Positions 9,446 through 23,600 of a stretch of DNA of 47,612 bases are shown here, one piece after another. Source of the stretch: a virus; the IMG/VR virus record IMGVR_UViG_3300025133_000187, positions 1 to 47,612 of that record; one strand, 5' to 3'. Position 1 is the stretch's first letter; each line of letters starts with the position of its first letter. The notes beneath the pieces were generated by a model. It had not been told where the DNA came from. It ran no database searches and saw nothing but the letters and a program-made list of their open reading frames with translations. A program made the position numbers and the translations under genes.

Positions 9446-11695
9446 ATGCCATTGCCCTCAGAACAGCAGTTATTGAGTCTGCTTGTACGACTTGTCGGCC
9501 CGCCCCCCCGTACGAATTTGCCGATGGTTCCATTCCCCACAGGTCTGGGGAGTGGTGGCCTCACAGGCGGCAGTCGCGGCAGATCAGTGGGCAGCGGAGG
9601 CGCGTCCGGATCACGGTCAGTGGGCGGTTACACTGACTATGGGAAAATGACGGATCAATCGCGCCAAAGAGTAGCTGAGATGATCGCAGCAGGCGCACCT
9701 CCTGAAACGATAGAAGAACTCTTCAATTTGTCGCGGGGGCAGCAGGATGCATTGAGGGATTTTCCCACGAACGTCACAAAAAAAGGCAGTACAACTGGCT
9801 CGTCCGGTGGTCAAAATTCATTGTCAGACCAGCTGCGTTTGATACAAGGAATAGAGTCAGGTGCCATTCCAGAATCCGTCGGAAGGCAGCTGTGGCCGAG
9901 ATACTTTCCGCAGTCGGAGCAGCAGGCCACTGGTCAAGACGCACAAAGCCTGCTGCAAGCACCGCCAGAACGGGGTTGGGGTCCGCGAGGTCCAAGCCAG
10001 CCCGTCCAGCCGTCGGGGTCATATCCCGCAGAATTTTTCGACGAAAGCAATGCTCGGCTCAAGTTAGATGAGAAGAATGAACTGCGAGATGCGCTGAACA
10101 AACGCTACGAACAGACTGGAGATGTAGCTAGCACCAAGGCAATAGCCGCACAGCTTAACGTGCGGTGGGAACCGCCAGAGGATCCTGAAGATGAGACGCC
10201 TCTCGATATCGAAGGAGCGAGAGCGATTCTGCAGCGGAAACTTGCCCAGGAAATGAACGCCGAGATAGATCCTGACGTCGATGATCCTATCAAACCGTCT
10301 GACGTTCCGGTGCCACCACTGGATGTTATCAATCTGGCAGAGCAGTTACGGTCGAGGGCCGTAATCGACAAGGATAAGGATTTACGCAAGTTGTTTCGGG
10401 AGTCGAGAAAAGGCAAGTCACCGGAGTACGTCGAAAAGCACGGCCAAGGTAACGCTGGAAACGATGCAGCAGCAAAGATCGTAGAACAATTTCCGAGCAT
10501 GGCCGATTTTTATAAAGACAACGATATCGAATCGGGCCAGTTCATCGATGTGGAAGAGGGGTTTATTGGTCAGGGTCCGCGAGATTTCGGCCCAGGATAT
10601 GGGGAGGCCGAAAAAAGGTTGTTCGGCCCGCAGAGTCCACAACCGGGTCTACCGCAGGGACCGCAGCAAGGCATGCCTGGGTCGCCGGCCGGCATGCCAG
10701 CATCGGGTCAGGGGCAGTTTATTGACGTGCCGGGCGGTACTCCCCCGATCACTGAAGGCGATCAGCAAACGACTCCAGAGCAGTGGCTGCAAGGTGAATA
10801 CCAGCAGATCGAGCAGCAGAGGCAGCAGGCGGGGCAGAAACAGATCAACTGGAGCCGGAATGACCCCAGGCAGAAAAAGTACGAAAATGCAAAAGAGGAC
10901 GTTCGACGGGCGTTGGACCGCAGTAACACGTCGGACGATAATCCGTTTGCGAAACTCCAATGGTCGCGGAGGCTCGCAGCTGCGGAACAATTGTTGGAGC
11001 AGATGAAATCCAACCTGCCGACCGAACGCCAGCCGACGTTTCCGGAAAGGCTACAGCAAATGATCGCACCGATGCCAGGTGGGGGGGTTGTGATGGAGCA
11101 GCGGAACGGGATGGCGGAATTGTGGTTGCCGCAGGCCAGGACTCCGCAAATCGAAGCAGAACTGGCGAAGGTAGAGGGATTGAAAGCGCAGACCGCAGCT
11201 GACAGCGTCAGGATGCAGGCTCAGAAGAATGCCACAGCCGGTGACAACCAGCGGCGTCAACTTGAGCGGGCGATGATTGATAAAGCAGAGGACCGAACCT
11301 CAAAAGAACAAATTAAGAAGGATGAGTTGAATTACAAGCAGTGGGAAGCAGAAGCGAAGTTGCAAGAAGAAGCGGCCCGGCGTGCAGAAGAGGGAGAACG
11401 CATAACACGGGAAGGTGCAAATAGACGTCGCCAGGAGTTGACCGATTTTGGTACAGGGTATTCAAGGTCCAAACATGTGTCGGAAGCGTTGCAGATAGTA
11501 ATGGATGCAGAATCGTTCGGTGTGGAAACGCTCCCACCGGAGACACAAGAGATTTACCAGGAGGCGAAGGATTACATCGACAGGGTACAGAGATACAAAC
11601 CAGTGGTGGTGAATACTCCTGCTGAAGTGGAGCAGCTGGAGTCGGGTGCCTTTTGGATCAGACCAACAGATGGTGCGATCGTCAGGAAAGATTGA
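9446..11695 (+). CDS. Large Gln/Glu-rich helical protein, probable internal virion/ejection protein
   Basis: The 749-aa protein has a Gly/Ser-rich N-terminal arm, several disordered Pro/Gln stretches (PQPGLPQGPQQGMPGSPAGM) and two long charged helical regions. One is around residues 440-520 (QGEYQQIEQQRQQAGQKQ...YENAKEDVRRALDR), the other around 560-680 (AELAKVEGLKAQTAADSVRMQAQ...KDELNYKQWEAEAKLQEEAARRAEEGER). There is no enzyme motif. Its length is close to that of T7 gp15 (about 750 aa), and like gp15 it precedes the largest gene of the virion module. The comparison is positional only. Confidence 0.6.
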   Translation: MPLPSEQQLLSLLVRLVGPPPRTNLPMVPFPTGLGSGGLTGGSRGRSVGSGGASGSRSVGGYTDYGKMTDQSRQRVAEMIAAGAPPETIEELFNLSRGQQDALRDFPTNVTKKGSTTGSSGGQNSLSDQLRLIQGIESGAIPESVGRQLWPRYFPQSEQQATGQDAQSLLQAPPERGWGPRGPSQPVQPSGSYPAEFFDESNARLKLDEKNELRDALNKRYEQTGDVASTKAIAAQLNVRWEPPEDPEDETPLDIEGARAILQRKLAQEMNAEIDPDVDDPIKPSDVPVPPLDVINLAEQLRSRAVIDKDKDLRKLFRESRKGKSPEYVEKHGQGNAGNDAAAKIVEQFPSMADFYKDNDIESGQFIDVEEGFIGQGPRDFGPGYGEAEKRLFGPQSPQPGLPQGPQQGMPGSPAGMPASGQGQFIDVPGGTPPITEGDQQTTPEQWLQGEYQQIEQQRQQAGQKQINWSRNDPRQKKYENAKEDVRRALDRSNTSDDNPFAKLQWSRRLAAAEQLLEQMKSNLPTERQPTFPERLQQMIAPMPGGGVVMEQRNGMAELWLPQARTPQIEAELAKVEGLKAQTAADSVRMQAQKNATAGDNQRRQLERAMIDKAEDRTSKEQIKKDELNYKQWEAEAKLQEEAARRAEEGERITREGANRRRQELTDFGTGYSRSKHVSEALQIVMDAESFGVETLPPETQEIYQEAKDYIDRVQRYKPVVVNTPAEVEQLESGAFWIRPTDGAIVRKD

Positions 11696-11697
11696 AC

Positions 11698-14600
11698 ATG
11701 CCAAACGAGTGGGATGGTCTTGGGACCGTGGTTTTTGCCCCAGAACGTGACGACGTCGCGGCCGATACCGACAACCAGTGGGATAATCTTGGCAAAGTCA
11801 TCGTGCCGGCTATTGGGGATGAAGTTGATCCCGTCGAGGATTTGCTGCCCCCGAATGTAAGGCGATTATCTCCTCAGTATCCGGATGTGGAGCAGTCCTA
11901 TCTGGAAATGCTGGAAAGTGATCCGAAGGGTGCCGAGCAGCTGGCAAAAGCTCAGGATGCTGCATCGGCACAGGATTACATTTCACGCTGGAACTGGTCG
12001 CGAAAGCTGCAAGACCCTGATACGCAGAGTCAGTACATCGGGTGGGCAACCGATGAGCAACTGCAGCAGATTCCGGAAGAAATTCGTAAACAGGTCGAAG
12101 AGTACCGTAAGGATCCGAAAGAACGTGCGCTGTTCGCATTGGATCATGCGATCAAATATCGATCTGGTTTCGAACGACGCACCTATGCGGAGACGTTCGC
12201 AGATATTTTGAAACCGGTTCCATTTTTTGGCGGTATCGCGGACATCGCACGGTCAGTGGAAGTGAAAAATGCCGCAGAACGTGTGGAAGATGGCACATGG
12301 AAACCCCGCGATATCGACATGGTGGCCGGATATTTAAGGGACATGCAACGAGCGGAAAAAGAACTGAAAGGCTCTCCTGTTCTTGGTCGTGCGAAGGAAA
12401 TCCTGAAAGAGATGCCGGCTTTCATGGGAGAGTTTGTGACGACGGGCGGTCTATTTACGGCGGGGTCAAAAGCAGTACGTAAAGGGACGCAAAAACTGCT
12501 GTCGAGAGCAGCACGCAGAGCAACTGCTAGGGCGGCGATCCGGGCCGGATCCAGGGTTCCTGGGGTCGCAGGGGGATTGGCGGCACAGTTGGCTGCGAAC
12601 CCGCAGTTGATCGGACGGGGAACCGCTGATCAGGCACTGCAACGGCAGCTGGGGAACATTGGTGCAGAAGAGGGTGCAAAAAAAGACGCCAGTTTGTTGG
12701 GCAATTTGCCGGCTGGTTTGGTATCCGCAGCAGGGGAACTATTGACGGAGCGTTCGGGCGGTGTAATGGGAAAAGCAGTATCCAACTTGCCGCTGGGGGT
12801 TGGGTCTTTGACGCGGGCTTACCAGAAAAGCAAAGCTGGACAGGCTATGGCCAAGGCGGGCGTTCACGGTCCGCTGGAAGAAATGTCTGAAGAACGTCTC
12901 AATGAGATATTGCAGGGAGGTGCGGCGACTGCATTTCCAGAGTACATCGATGCAGATTTCGGTGCGACTGGCGGTCTGATCGAGGGTGGAGAAGCGCGTA
13001 AAGAAGCGGCCCAGCAGTTAGCGGCTGAGGGTGTGGCGTTTGCAGCACTGCCTGCCGCAGCGACTGCGGCAGGTATGACAGCCGGAGGTGCAAAGTTACT
13101 TGGCAACATTGCCCGCCGACGTAGGTGGGGCAAGGGAGAGGCATCGCGTGGAGACTGGGCGGAAGCCACGGGTGAGCCACGCAATCTGGCACCAAAAGAT
13201 GCAAAAGAACGGTTCAAAGTAGTACAGGACCATATGGGTTTAGCTCGTGACCAGCGAGACCAGCGAGACCTGCTGAATGACATCGCCGCGATCGAGAATG
13301 GAGAGTATCGTCCTGCGCCAGAAGCGATGAATCCGCAAGACCCTGAGTATCAGGGATATGAATTCACTTTTCGCACGGAGGCGGGTTGGGCGGCACCCGG
13401 TCGACTGTATGTCCGAAAACGATCGGCACCGTCCTTCGCGGGTCTGAAAGATGTGAACTGGAGTTCCGCCAACGAAGACTACCAGTCGTACATTGGCACA
13501 AAGGACGACGGTAAATTCGAGGTTGTGTTTCAGGATCGAGAGTCAGAAGTAGTAGTGCCGCACGGTGGGCCGTCGTCATTTGCGACGGAGGAAGCGGCAC
13601 AGCAGTATGTAGATAGCCAGTTCGAGCAGTTGGCCCAGCCGTCGGAACCCACGGTTGAGGAGCCAGCTGCCGCCGCTGAAACGCCGCCTGCAGCAGCAGC
13701 GGAACCCGTCGAGCCAGCGGCAGAGGAACCCACGGCGTTCACCGAAGATATTGAAAGGCAACTTGAAAAGTTAGCGGGTGATGTCGAAGACGGCCAAGCT
13801 GATCCAAAGGAAATTGACGCGGCTGAAAAAGCAGGACTGATATCTCCAGGACTTGCACAGATATGGCGTAAAAGAAACGGGAAGGGGAAGCGTAAAGGTT
13901 CTGCCCCTGCAGCAGCAGCGGCACCCACGGTCGAAGACGAAAGCAGATACAAGCTCGTAGGAGAAGGAGAAACCGCGAAATCACGGGAGATTCCGCCAAG
14001 TCTGTTGAAAAGGTCACAGGATGAGGATGGTGGCCCGGCGAGCGAAATGACCGATGCGGATGTTGTCAAGTGGCTCGAACGAGTGGTGGCAGGGACCAGT
14101 AATGCAAATGCGGTGGACATATTGCGGAATTTTGGAGTCCAAGTCGACGCCGAAGAAAAAGTAGAGACGTTCCCGAACGGTAATAAGTTTCGGAGCGTAT
14201 CGTCGTATCGCATCAACGACGAGCAGGACTTCGACGCGCTGCGAAAAGTTATTGGAGAAGCGCAGAACGAAAATGCAAATACGTATCTGCAGTTGCTCCG
14301 CACGACTCAACACGGTGACAAGGTCAAAGATGAAAGACCGACATGGGCAAAAGAGGTATTGAAACAGGTGGCCAGGGGGGAAGATGCCGCCCCAGATTTA
14401 ATAGAGGCAATTCGAGCAAACCGGCCAGAGTTGTTGGAAGAAAAAGAACTGGACAAATGGAGAAAAAGAGACGCGAAAAAACAAGCACAAAACGACGAGC
14501 AGGACTTGTACGCGCGGACGACACTGCAGGATATCAACCTCGACAATCGCATACTCAACGACAAAACATTGCCTGACGGGACGATTGATCCCGGCCTCAA

Positions 14601-17600
14601 AACGATCGCAAAGAATGCAGGGGTGACACGAACGGGGAAAAAAGAGGACTTAATCAAGAGATTGAAAGAAAGGCAAGCGCAGGCGGCACCTGCCCCCACG
14701 GACGAGCCAGCAGCAGCGGCACCCACGGTCGAAGGTGCCAGAGATGTGGTGGATGAAATACGCGAGACACAGAAAGGGGTCCGTCGCGAGCCGGCCGTGC
14801 CACCATCCCCTGCCCCGGATGCGGATACTGAATATGACGTCACGACGGGCGGGCGAGACAAAAGCGGGAAAGTGTTCGAATCCACGATGCGAGCGAAACG
14901 GGATGGCAACTTTTATGTGGCGACAGAAGGTGTAGGACGAATTCATGTAGACAGTGATGACATTCTCGATGTCACCGAGGTGGTTCCAGAGCCAGCTGCA
15001 GACGAGGGACCGGGAATCGAACCAGCGAACGTCCGGAGTTTTTTCTCGGATAATGCATGGGACAATGTGGAAGCGGAAACAGAAGGTAACTCACGAACAA
15101 TTCTTGTGTACATGTCGCCGGAAGACTTTTTGACAGTGGCAGAACGTGTTCCGGAAGAAGCGAGCAAGGGTAAGCGCAGGGGAATATCAGAGACGTTGGA
15201 GGCGGGAAAACAATTTGAGGATATCCCCTACCTCAATTTCAACAATGATGGAGAAGGCAATGCAAAAGTGACGGGACATGAAGGTCGCCATCGGGCAATG
15301 GCTTTGAGGGGGTTGGACATAGAGCGAATGCCGGTGCGTCTGAGATCGGTGGGTGGAGAAGAAATTCGATGGAACACATTCACAGGTCGGATGCCAGAAC
15401 GTCTTATCAAGCAGGATGGCGAAAAGGAAGAAACGGATTCCATTCCATTCCCAGCTATCGACGAAGAACCGGAGGACACGACTGGTTCCGAACTGGATGA
15501 TATGTCTCCCGAGGCGTTAAAGCGGATGTACGCTTTTGAGATGTCGGTTGACGACAGCTACAAAGAGAACCTGTACAAAAGAGCAAAGAAAGAAAATGCG
15601 GCGATTCAGCGGACCGATTTGGAGCAACTCTACGACAAAAAGTTGGCTCATTTAGCGAAACTCGGTGATCGTAATCCTAAGTATGAAACAATCGATCCAT
15701 CGCAGATGACCGCAGCATTCTTGAATGGCGTCAAGGATGCCGGCAAAAAACGGAAGGGGAAGACAGCCACAGGCAACGTGCCGGAACAGCAGCAGAGGGA
15801 TCCGGAACCAGAGTTCGACGAGCCGCAGCCGCAGGAAGAAGAGTTTGACCCGGTAGAAAGTGACATTACCGAGGACGAACAGCGAGAAGCGTACGAAGGT
15901 CTTTCGAAAGAGGAGTTGGATAAACAGAAAAGAGCGGTTCTGAAACAAAGCCGTGAGTTAATCGCGAAAGAAGTGCAGGACGAAAAATACGGTTCGGAAG
16001 AGGAACACCCGCTGCAGGGCGTGGTAAAGAAACTGAGTACCGCGCGAAGTCCAGGCACCGTAATTGAAAATATGTTGCGGTTGGGCGAAGCACTGGGCAA
16101 ATTCCGTCGCGATGTGCCGACACGGCCACAAGGTATCTGGGCGCATCAGACCTGGACGTCGAAAACGAATCCGGACGACACGGTCAAAGTGCGGCAGGTG
16201 TCAGATGACGGTAAAAATGTTCATCTGGAAAAAGGCAAGGTGATTGACCCCGTCGAACTGGTGCGTGACTACACGCTGAATCGGGCGGATGACTTTCGTG
16301 TGAAGGCGGAGGGTCCGTTTAAGTCGGATGAAGAACGGTTCGAGGCCGAGATGATCGCTGTGTTCGGCAAGAAGGCTGGCACCGAGGGCATGAAGATTGC
16401 GAGACAGCAGTACGAGAGCCGGCCCGACGACAAGAAGGCAGACTACTGGTCCCGTGCGCGGGCGGAATTTGGGTTTTCGGACGAGGCACCGCAAGACGCC
16501 TTGTTCCAGCCGGGTGTGCGTCCGGAGTGGTTTTCGAAACTGCTGCAGACCTTGGACCGGAAAAAATTCAAAGCGATCAGCCACTCAGACCTGCGCAATA
16601 TGCTGCATGGCGAAGGCGTGAAGGAAGAGGAGATCGAGTGGGCGAATCTGGAGTTGCTGTTTGAAGGTCGCCGCACGGTCCCGAAGGACGAATTACGGTC
16701 CTGGATTGCTGCAAATGCACTGGTGCTGGACGAGACAGTGCTGGGTGAGGATCCCGGCTACTACGAAGAAGCTGTGCGCGAACAGGCAGCATCGGACATT
16801 CGAGACGTATTAGGGCCGAACGTGACGGACGAAGTAGAGACGGCCCTGAGTAAATGGGTACAGACGGATGATGCCGATGCCTGGCACACAATTGACGCAG
16901 AACTGGCGGATGCAGGTGAGCCAAATATGTACGCAATGATTCGACGGGCGGAGAAAGAACGGCTGGCCAAAGGAATGCCTAGCCCGCCAAGATTTTCGTC
17001 GTACACAATCGACCGTGAGAATGTGCAGAACTACCGCGAGATTCTGGTGAAGTTGCCGGATCGCACGCCCGAAGTAGATTTCCCATCGTTCGAGGAATGG
17101 CTAAGAGAAGAAATTCTGCCCGATCATCAAAACGATCCAGAAAATCGGCGCGTGTACGAAGCTGATCGCCGAGAGGCGAGTAATAAAGCACAGCGAAGAC
17201 GCACCTTTAAGCACAGTCATTGGCCCGGTCATGACAACGTCATCGTGCATTTGCGGGTTCAGGACCGTGTGATAGACGGGAAGCGTGTATTGCTGGTGGA
17301 GGAAATCCAGAGCGACTGGCATCAGGATGCGTTGCAGCTCGGATATGAAGGGGAAACCCGACAAAGACTGAATCAGTTGTTCGACGAACGTCGACAGGTC
17401 GATCGCGAATTGGACAAAAACCGTGAGGAGTTCATCGATCTCAAGGAACGTGTGGATTATGTCCGCGACAAAATGAAAGACGTCGACCACACCGATGCAA
17501 AAGATGTGTCGCGTCCGGAAAATGTGCAGCTGGCAAAGAAATACAGCACGTTACTCAAGGAACTGGAGGCAAATCGCAACATGCATGAAACTCTGTGGAC

Positions 17601-20600
17601 TCGCAGAGACAAAGTGCAGAACCAGATGGCAGAACTCAGGGGCAAAGGCGAAGGTGTTCCAGACGCACCGTTCAAAAAGTCGTGGCGTGAACTGGGAATG
17701 AAGAGGGCGTTTCAGGAAGCTGTGAACGGTGGATACGACGAGATTATGGTTGTCGGGGGCGTAGCGCAGGCAGAACGGTCGGGTCTGCGTGAGGTTGTGG
17801 ACAAACTTGCGTGGGCGGAAAGTACACCAGAGGATAAGGAACGCCACCATTTAGCAGCAGTGGATCTGAAAATATCCGCCGAAGGATTCCAGATCAAACT
17901 CATTATGGATAAGGACGGCACAATCATTAGTGCCGTCAACCATGACGGGTGGGTGGGCAAAACGCTGGATGAGGTGGTCGGAAAAGATATCGCCAAACGG
18001 GTCATGTCAGAGGAATCGGGCGAGTTGACCGAAGAGGGTCTCGCCGTTGGTGGCGAGGGCAAAATCCATACCTACGACAAAGTGCTGCCGTCGTTCATCA
18101 AAAAATATCTCAAGCGTTTTGGGGTGAAACCAGACCGTGCTGTGATCGACGGTCGAAGATTGCCCTCCGATGAATGGGAGTACGCCGGTCCTGACCGTTC
18201 ATTGGGGCAGATTCGCAATGTGCTGAGACCGTTTGACAATGAGCAAGCAGAAGATGTCCCAAACGAGTTAACTTTTGAAGAAACCGCGACGTCTTTTCGC
18301 GTTGGGATACCTATCTTTTCGTATTCCCGCAACATAAAGGCACTGCGTCTTGTCGCGACGGAAATGGAAAAAGGTACGTCGTTCGGGGATGCCATGGCGC
18401 AGTTGATGCAAAAGTCTGCATCGACAGTGCTGCAGACCGGGGGGTTACACACAGCCGCATACGACGATTTAGCACTGCTGTTCGGTGGCGAAATGCGACT
18501 GGCAGAAAAAGCCAAACAGATCACGGTCCATCGTGTCCCAATCACAGACAAGATGCGATCTGCTCTGAGTACGGAGGGACAGCCGCTATTCCAGACTCCG
18601 CGGCAGCGTGCAGAACGCAGGGTGCAGGCGAACCTCACACCAGAGGAGGCGTGGCGCACCAGAGACCGTGGTACTTCGCAGCGTCTGGTGGACATGTTCG
18701 TGGCATTGCCTCCAGATTCGGAACTGGAAGAAGCGGCGATGGCCGGCATCACGAAACGTGGCTGGTATCGTCGTGCGGCGGAATACATCGAGGATTTGTT
18801 TGGACCGGATGCCACCAGATTCGCAGCTGCATTGTCGGCATTGTCACCTCGTCAACCGGTGATCAATAACCTGAAGATGACTCTGGAAGTGTGGGAAGCC
18901 TGGAATAGTGCGGGTCGTCCGAAAAAGAAGCGAGCGATCAAAAAAGCGTTACGGGGCGTTGCTGACGGGTGGCAGTTTGGAAGCCGGGAACCGAACCTGA
19001 TGCGTGCATTGATGCATCCAGAAGGCGAGTTCGTTCCCCTGAGCGGGTTCAAGGTGGATTCGTTCACACGCAACCTGCTCGGCGATCTGGAAGCTGTGAC
19101 GAATGACGTCTGGATGGCACGGTTCGCAGGATTCGAGCAGACGGAACTAAAAAACCCCAAGGGTTATTTCGCTCTGAATGCGAAAGTGCGAGCGGTCGCG
19201 AAACAGATGAATATGAAACCAGCTGAGGTTCAGGAGACGATCTGGAGTTTCACGAAAACAATATCGGCACTGCGTGCGGGTGGTTATACTGGTCGAGAAG
19301 CATTGGAACGCGCGACTCACGAATCAGTCGCCACAATGCCGGAATTTGCCACTATTTTCCGTGAGGATGCAGATGTCCGAGAAAGACTCAATGCGATCGG
19401 ACTTACTCTCCCTTCTCAGCGAGGCGACGAAACCGAAGGAACCGGTGCCACCGGCCAGATACAAGCAGATCGTCCTCGCGTACTTGGACGGGTTGTTGAC
19501 AGAATCCCGCCCCCGAAAGGATCAGCGGGAGTACCGGAAGCGGTAAGTGAGGCACTGTTCCAGGCAGTCGAAAACGCCGGCCCGTACAAAGGCTCGTTCC
19601 ATGTTGATAAGGAAACGAACGACCGGGTCATCACCGCATTTGAACTGGGCGATGCCGGCACGATGTTGCATGAACTCGGCCATTTCTTCTGGGACACGCT
19701 GACCCCAGCCGAGCAGAATCATGTAGCGAACGTCCTGAAGTTTCAGAAGGTGGGTCGTGGTCGTAATCTCGGCGACCGTGCCGGTCTGGAGCGATTTACC
19801 GACGCTTTCACGGACTACGTGCGCAACTCGCGGACAGCACCCACCGAAGAGATGAAGTCGGTGTTCAAAAAGTTCAAAGACTGGCTGAATACGATTCTCG
19901 GCGAAATCAAGAATCTGGTAGACCTCAGCAAGACGCAGAGAAAGAACATCAACAAATTCTTCGCCGAGATGATGGGTAAGCCGCCAGCCGGGCCAGCCGA
20001 AACGAAATCGAGAAAGGAATCAGCAGCGAAAGGTCAGGCGACGAAAGCGGCGAACGTACGTCAGTCTGTAATTGACCAGATTCTGGAGGGTAGTGAAACG
20101 GACGAGGGGCGCAAATTCACAGAGTTTGGTGTGACTGCCGACGAGGTTGGTGGCGTTCTCGACTATGCCCTTCAAGAAGCGAAGGGCATACATGGAGACA
20201 GCGCAGAAGTGGTTGAATGGGACGCCCTGTTCAGTCTGGGAGAAACCGGAAAGCGGATCATAAAACAAGTGGAATTGCGTGACAAAGACCCGTCCAGGAG
20301 AGGTGTTGTCGGTGCTGAGGACATGCAGTTGATTGATGGTATTGACGAAGCGGCCGACGAATGGTGGGGAAATCTGGGTCGTGGCGTCCCAATGGCGGAT
20401 GGGTCACATGTGCAGGACATGATAGATGCCATTTTGCGTGGCAAGCCGGAAGTTCCGCGCATTAACAGCAAGGATGTCATTGCGAGAGCGGAGGAGTTGT
20501 TGCAGCTGACAGTCGACGACCTGCACAAGGACAGGCCGGATCTGCGAGGTCTGACGGAGGAGGGACGCAAAGAGGTTGGCGACGAAATAGAGGCTCGCGA

Positions 20601-23600
20601 ATCCCTTGAGGATCTGGACAAGTGGGCGGAAAACCTCAGAACCCCCGACGGTAAGACGATGTATGAGGACCGTGGGTTTGATCTGGGAAGTTGGCTTGAT
20701 TACATCCATAGCATGTTGTGGCAAGGTAGAGAAGCAGTCGAGCCGGAGCATCCCGGCGCACGTATGCCGACCGTGTTCGATGAGGATGTGAAGAAGTGGG
20801 TCGCCGAGAAGTTGCTCAGACTGGGCGCGGCACGTCCCGTGGATCTGGGTTTTGAAGACCGCATACCGGATGTCGACGAGGACAGCTGGGGATCACGGTC
20901 CAAGAATGCGGAACCGGGTGAACCCAGGTATCACGAATGGAAGCGTACTCCGCACGCAGCCAGGCTGGAAAGAGAAGGCGAACTGTTCACAGAGGCACCA
21001 GTCAGTTATGCGTCCGGACACAGTGGCGATGCGGTCAAGGCAACGGCAAAAGAGAATGCAGGAATTGGTCTACTGGTCACACCGAAGACCAACACATACC
21101 TGGATGATGCGGAAAATTTCTCGCACATCATCCTCGACAACGGTGTGTTTACAGCTGATTTTTTCAAGCCAGAGGACGAGGGTGGCGGGGTTGATGCATT
21201 CGACAGTGATAGATTTCAAGAACTGCTGGATAAAGCCAGCGGCCACGAAATGAGTGATAGAATCCTGTTTGTAGTAGCTCCTGATTTCATTGGTGACCCG
21301 AAGAAAACTCTGGCACGGTCAACAGGGACGTCCGAAGTAAAACCCGGTGAGGGTACTCGCGACTGGTTGCTGGCGATTAAGGAAGCTGGGTTTCGGCCTG
21401 CGTATGCGGCACAGGACGGGGTTGAGCAGGATTTGGATTCCATACCGTGGGAACGGTTTGACGTGCTGTTTATCGGTGGCACGACCGCATGGAAACTCGG
21501 GAGGAACCGAATAGAAGGGGATCCCTTGATCGTAACACCGCGGGAGGCACGCGAGGCGGGTTTCAATCGCAAATTTTTGGATATGATCATCGAAGCAAAA
21601 CGCAGAGGCAAGAAAATTCATGTCGGGCGTGTAAACAGTGCCGAACGTATGTCGATCGTTCACGGATATGGGGCAGATACGGCAGATGGCACGTTTTTGA
21701 GATTCGCCCCTACAGAAAACCTGAAACCGCTCCAGGAATGGTTGGAGTATCAGGGGCGCGGAGTCGAAAGCCCCCAAGAAGAAGAAAGGCGCATTGCGCA
21801 AGACCCAGCTGAACAAGGTAGTCCGGCAGGCAGGCGGCAGGATGACCAGTTTCCGTCACTCGGAGAACCATCCGAGGAAGAGGACGACGACGACGACGGG
21901 GGCGACGAACCGTTTTCACTGCTCCGCGACATTCCGGCTGCGAAACCAGCGGGTGAAAAGTTCGAGGATGTCAAGACGGAGCAGAAACGTCTGATTATCG
22001 GAGCCGATGATCTGGCCGGCCAGCAAAGTTTGTTCACGTTGGGCGGGGCAGAGGAAGCACCTGGTGTGCGGATCCTGAGGGAGGCACAGAAAGAACGCGA
22101 AGACCGTGAGGGTGGCCAGGCAGTGATGGGGTTTGGTCCAGGCGGGCAGGCTCCCAGGAAAAAGGGAAAGCCGGCTGCGGGACAGCCGGATGAATTCGGG
22201 CGTGAGGACACGATCGAAGGTGAGGTCTGGGAAACTCGCGAGGAATTCGTTGCCGAAATCTTCCCAGGTCAAGAAGAAACCCAGCAGAGAGTTCTTGATA
22301 ATCAGGGTCTCAAGGCCAGACGGAAATGGTCGGATTTCTGGGGCCATGTACGAGATACAATCACGTACAGTCGTCCACAGCGTCATATTCCGAATGTGAA
22401 TGAGAAAGAATCGGCTCTCAGATTTGCAAAGTTCAACAACTTTTTTCGCCGGCTGAAAGCTGTATACACAGCTGCGCCTGAAGTGGCGCGACTGCAGGTG
22501 GGTGCGATCATTGATCCCCTTGGCAAAAAACAGTTGATGGCGTTTGAGATGGTCCTGGCGTTGCGGAACATGAAACGGGGTGTGGATTCCGGCCAGCGTG
22601 CTTTGGGTGCGTTTGGCATCAATACGGTAGAGGCACTGGACGCCGCGCTGGAAAACGCGGAGCGAACAGCAAATGCGAGCGAACCGGTCATGCGTGCGTT
22701 GGATCGGCGAGAGCGTCTCAGGCGTGAGGTTGTACAGGAACTGGTCGACCTTGACCTGATTGGCCTTGAAGCCCTCGACAATGACGCTTATTTCCACCAG
22801 ATGGTGCAGACATTTCAGGACCTGGCATCACGGTTCCCGATTACCGGTGGGGTACAAGCGAGGGCTGTAAAGCGCGGTTTCCAGCATCGTCGACTGCAGG
22901 GTGACGAACTGCGTACAGAGAATATGGACTGGAACCTGTCATTTCTGGAATCGGAATACACCTGGTTGACTCACGCAGGGATTGAGGCTCGCAAAGCACA
23001 ATTACTGCGGCGACTGCCGAACGAAATGCAGCCACTGAAAGACTTGGCAAAGCAGCGTAATGATGTCGCATTGGTTGGTGGGCAGGAGAACTTCGACAAG
23101 CTGACAGAATTGAGAAATGAACTGTATTTCATGCGAGCGGAAATTGCGGGGGGGTTAGCAAAGCCGACCAGTGACGAACGCAGGTATATGGCCCAGCTGT
23201 CGGACCAGATTGCGGACCTCGACCCCACGATGCCAGAGCGGACACAGTTGGCGAGAGCGTTCGGCGAGTTTGGCGAGTTGCCGATCATCAAAGCCGAAAT
23301 GGACATCAACGGAACGGACATAAAGACACTGGTTGACCGGTACAAGGCTTTGAAAGGCTCCACCGGAGAGGCACGCGAGGCGATGGAATTGGCAAACGTG
23401 GTGATGGCGGCAATTGGGGCGTTGACGAACCGGAAGCGTGAGCTACTCGGAGACAAATACCAGACGTGGGAAACGATATTGCAGAGCGAAAGGCCGGATC
23501 TGGCACAGTTTCAGCCAAAACCCGGCAATGTGTTTTTCAAAGCGTGGACAGTGAGTGATCAGCTGCAAGAGGCTCTGCATCTGGGTCTGATAAAGGAGCA

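Noticed and set aside
13530-14303. 257-aa minus-strand frame inside the giant gene
   Set aside because: Ser/Ala-rich antisense of the Ala/Glu/Pro linkers of the giant protein; no independent support.
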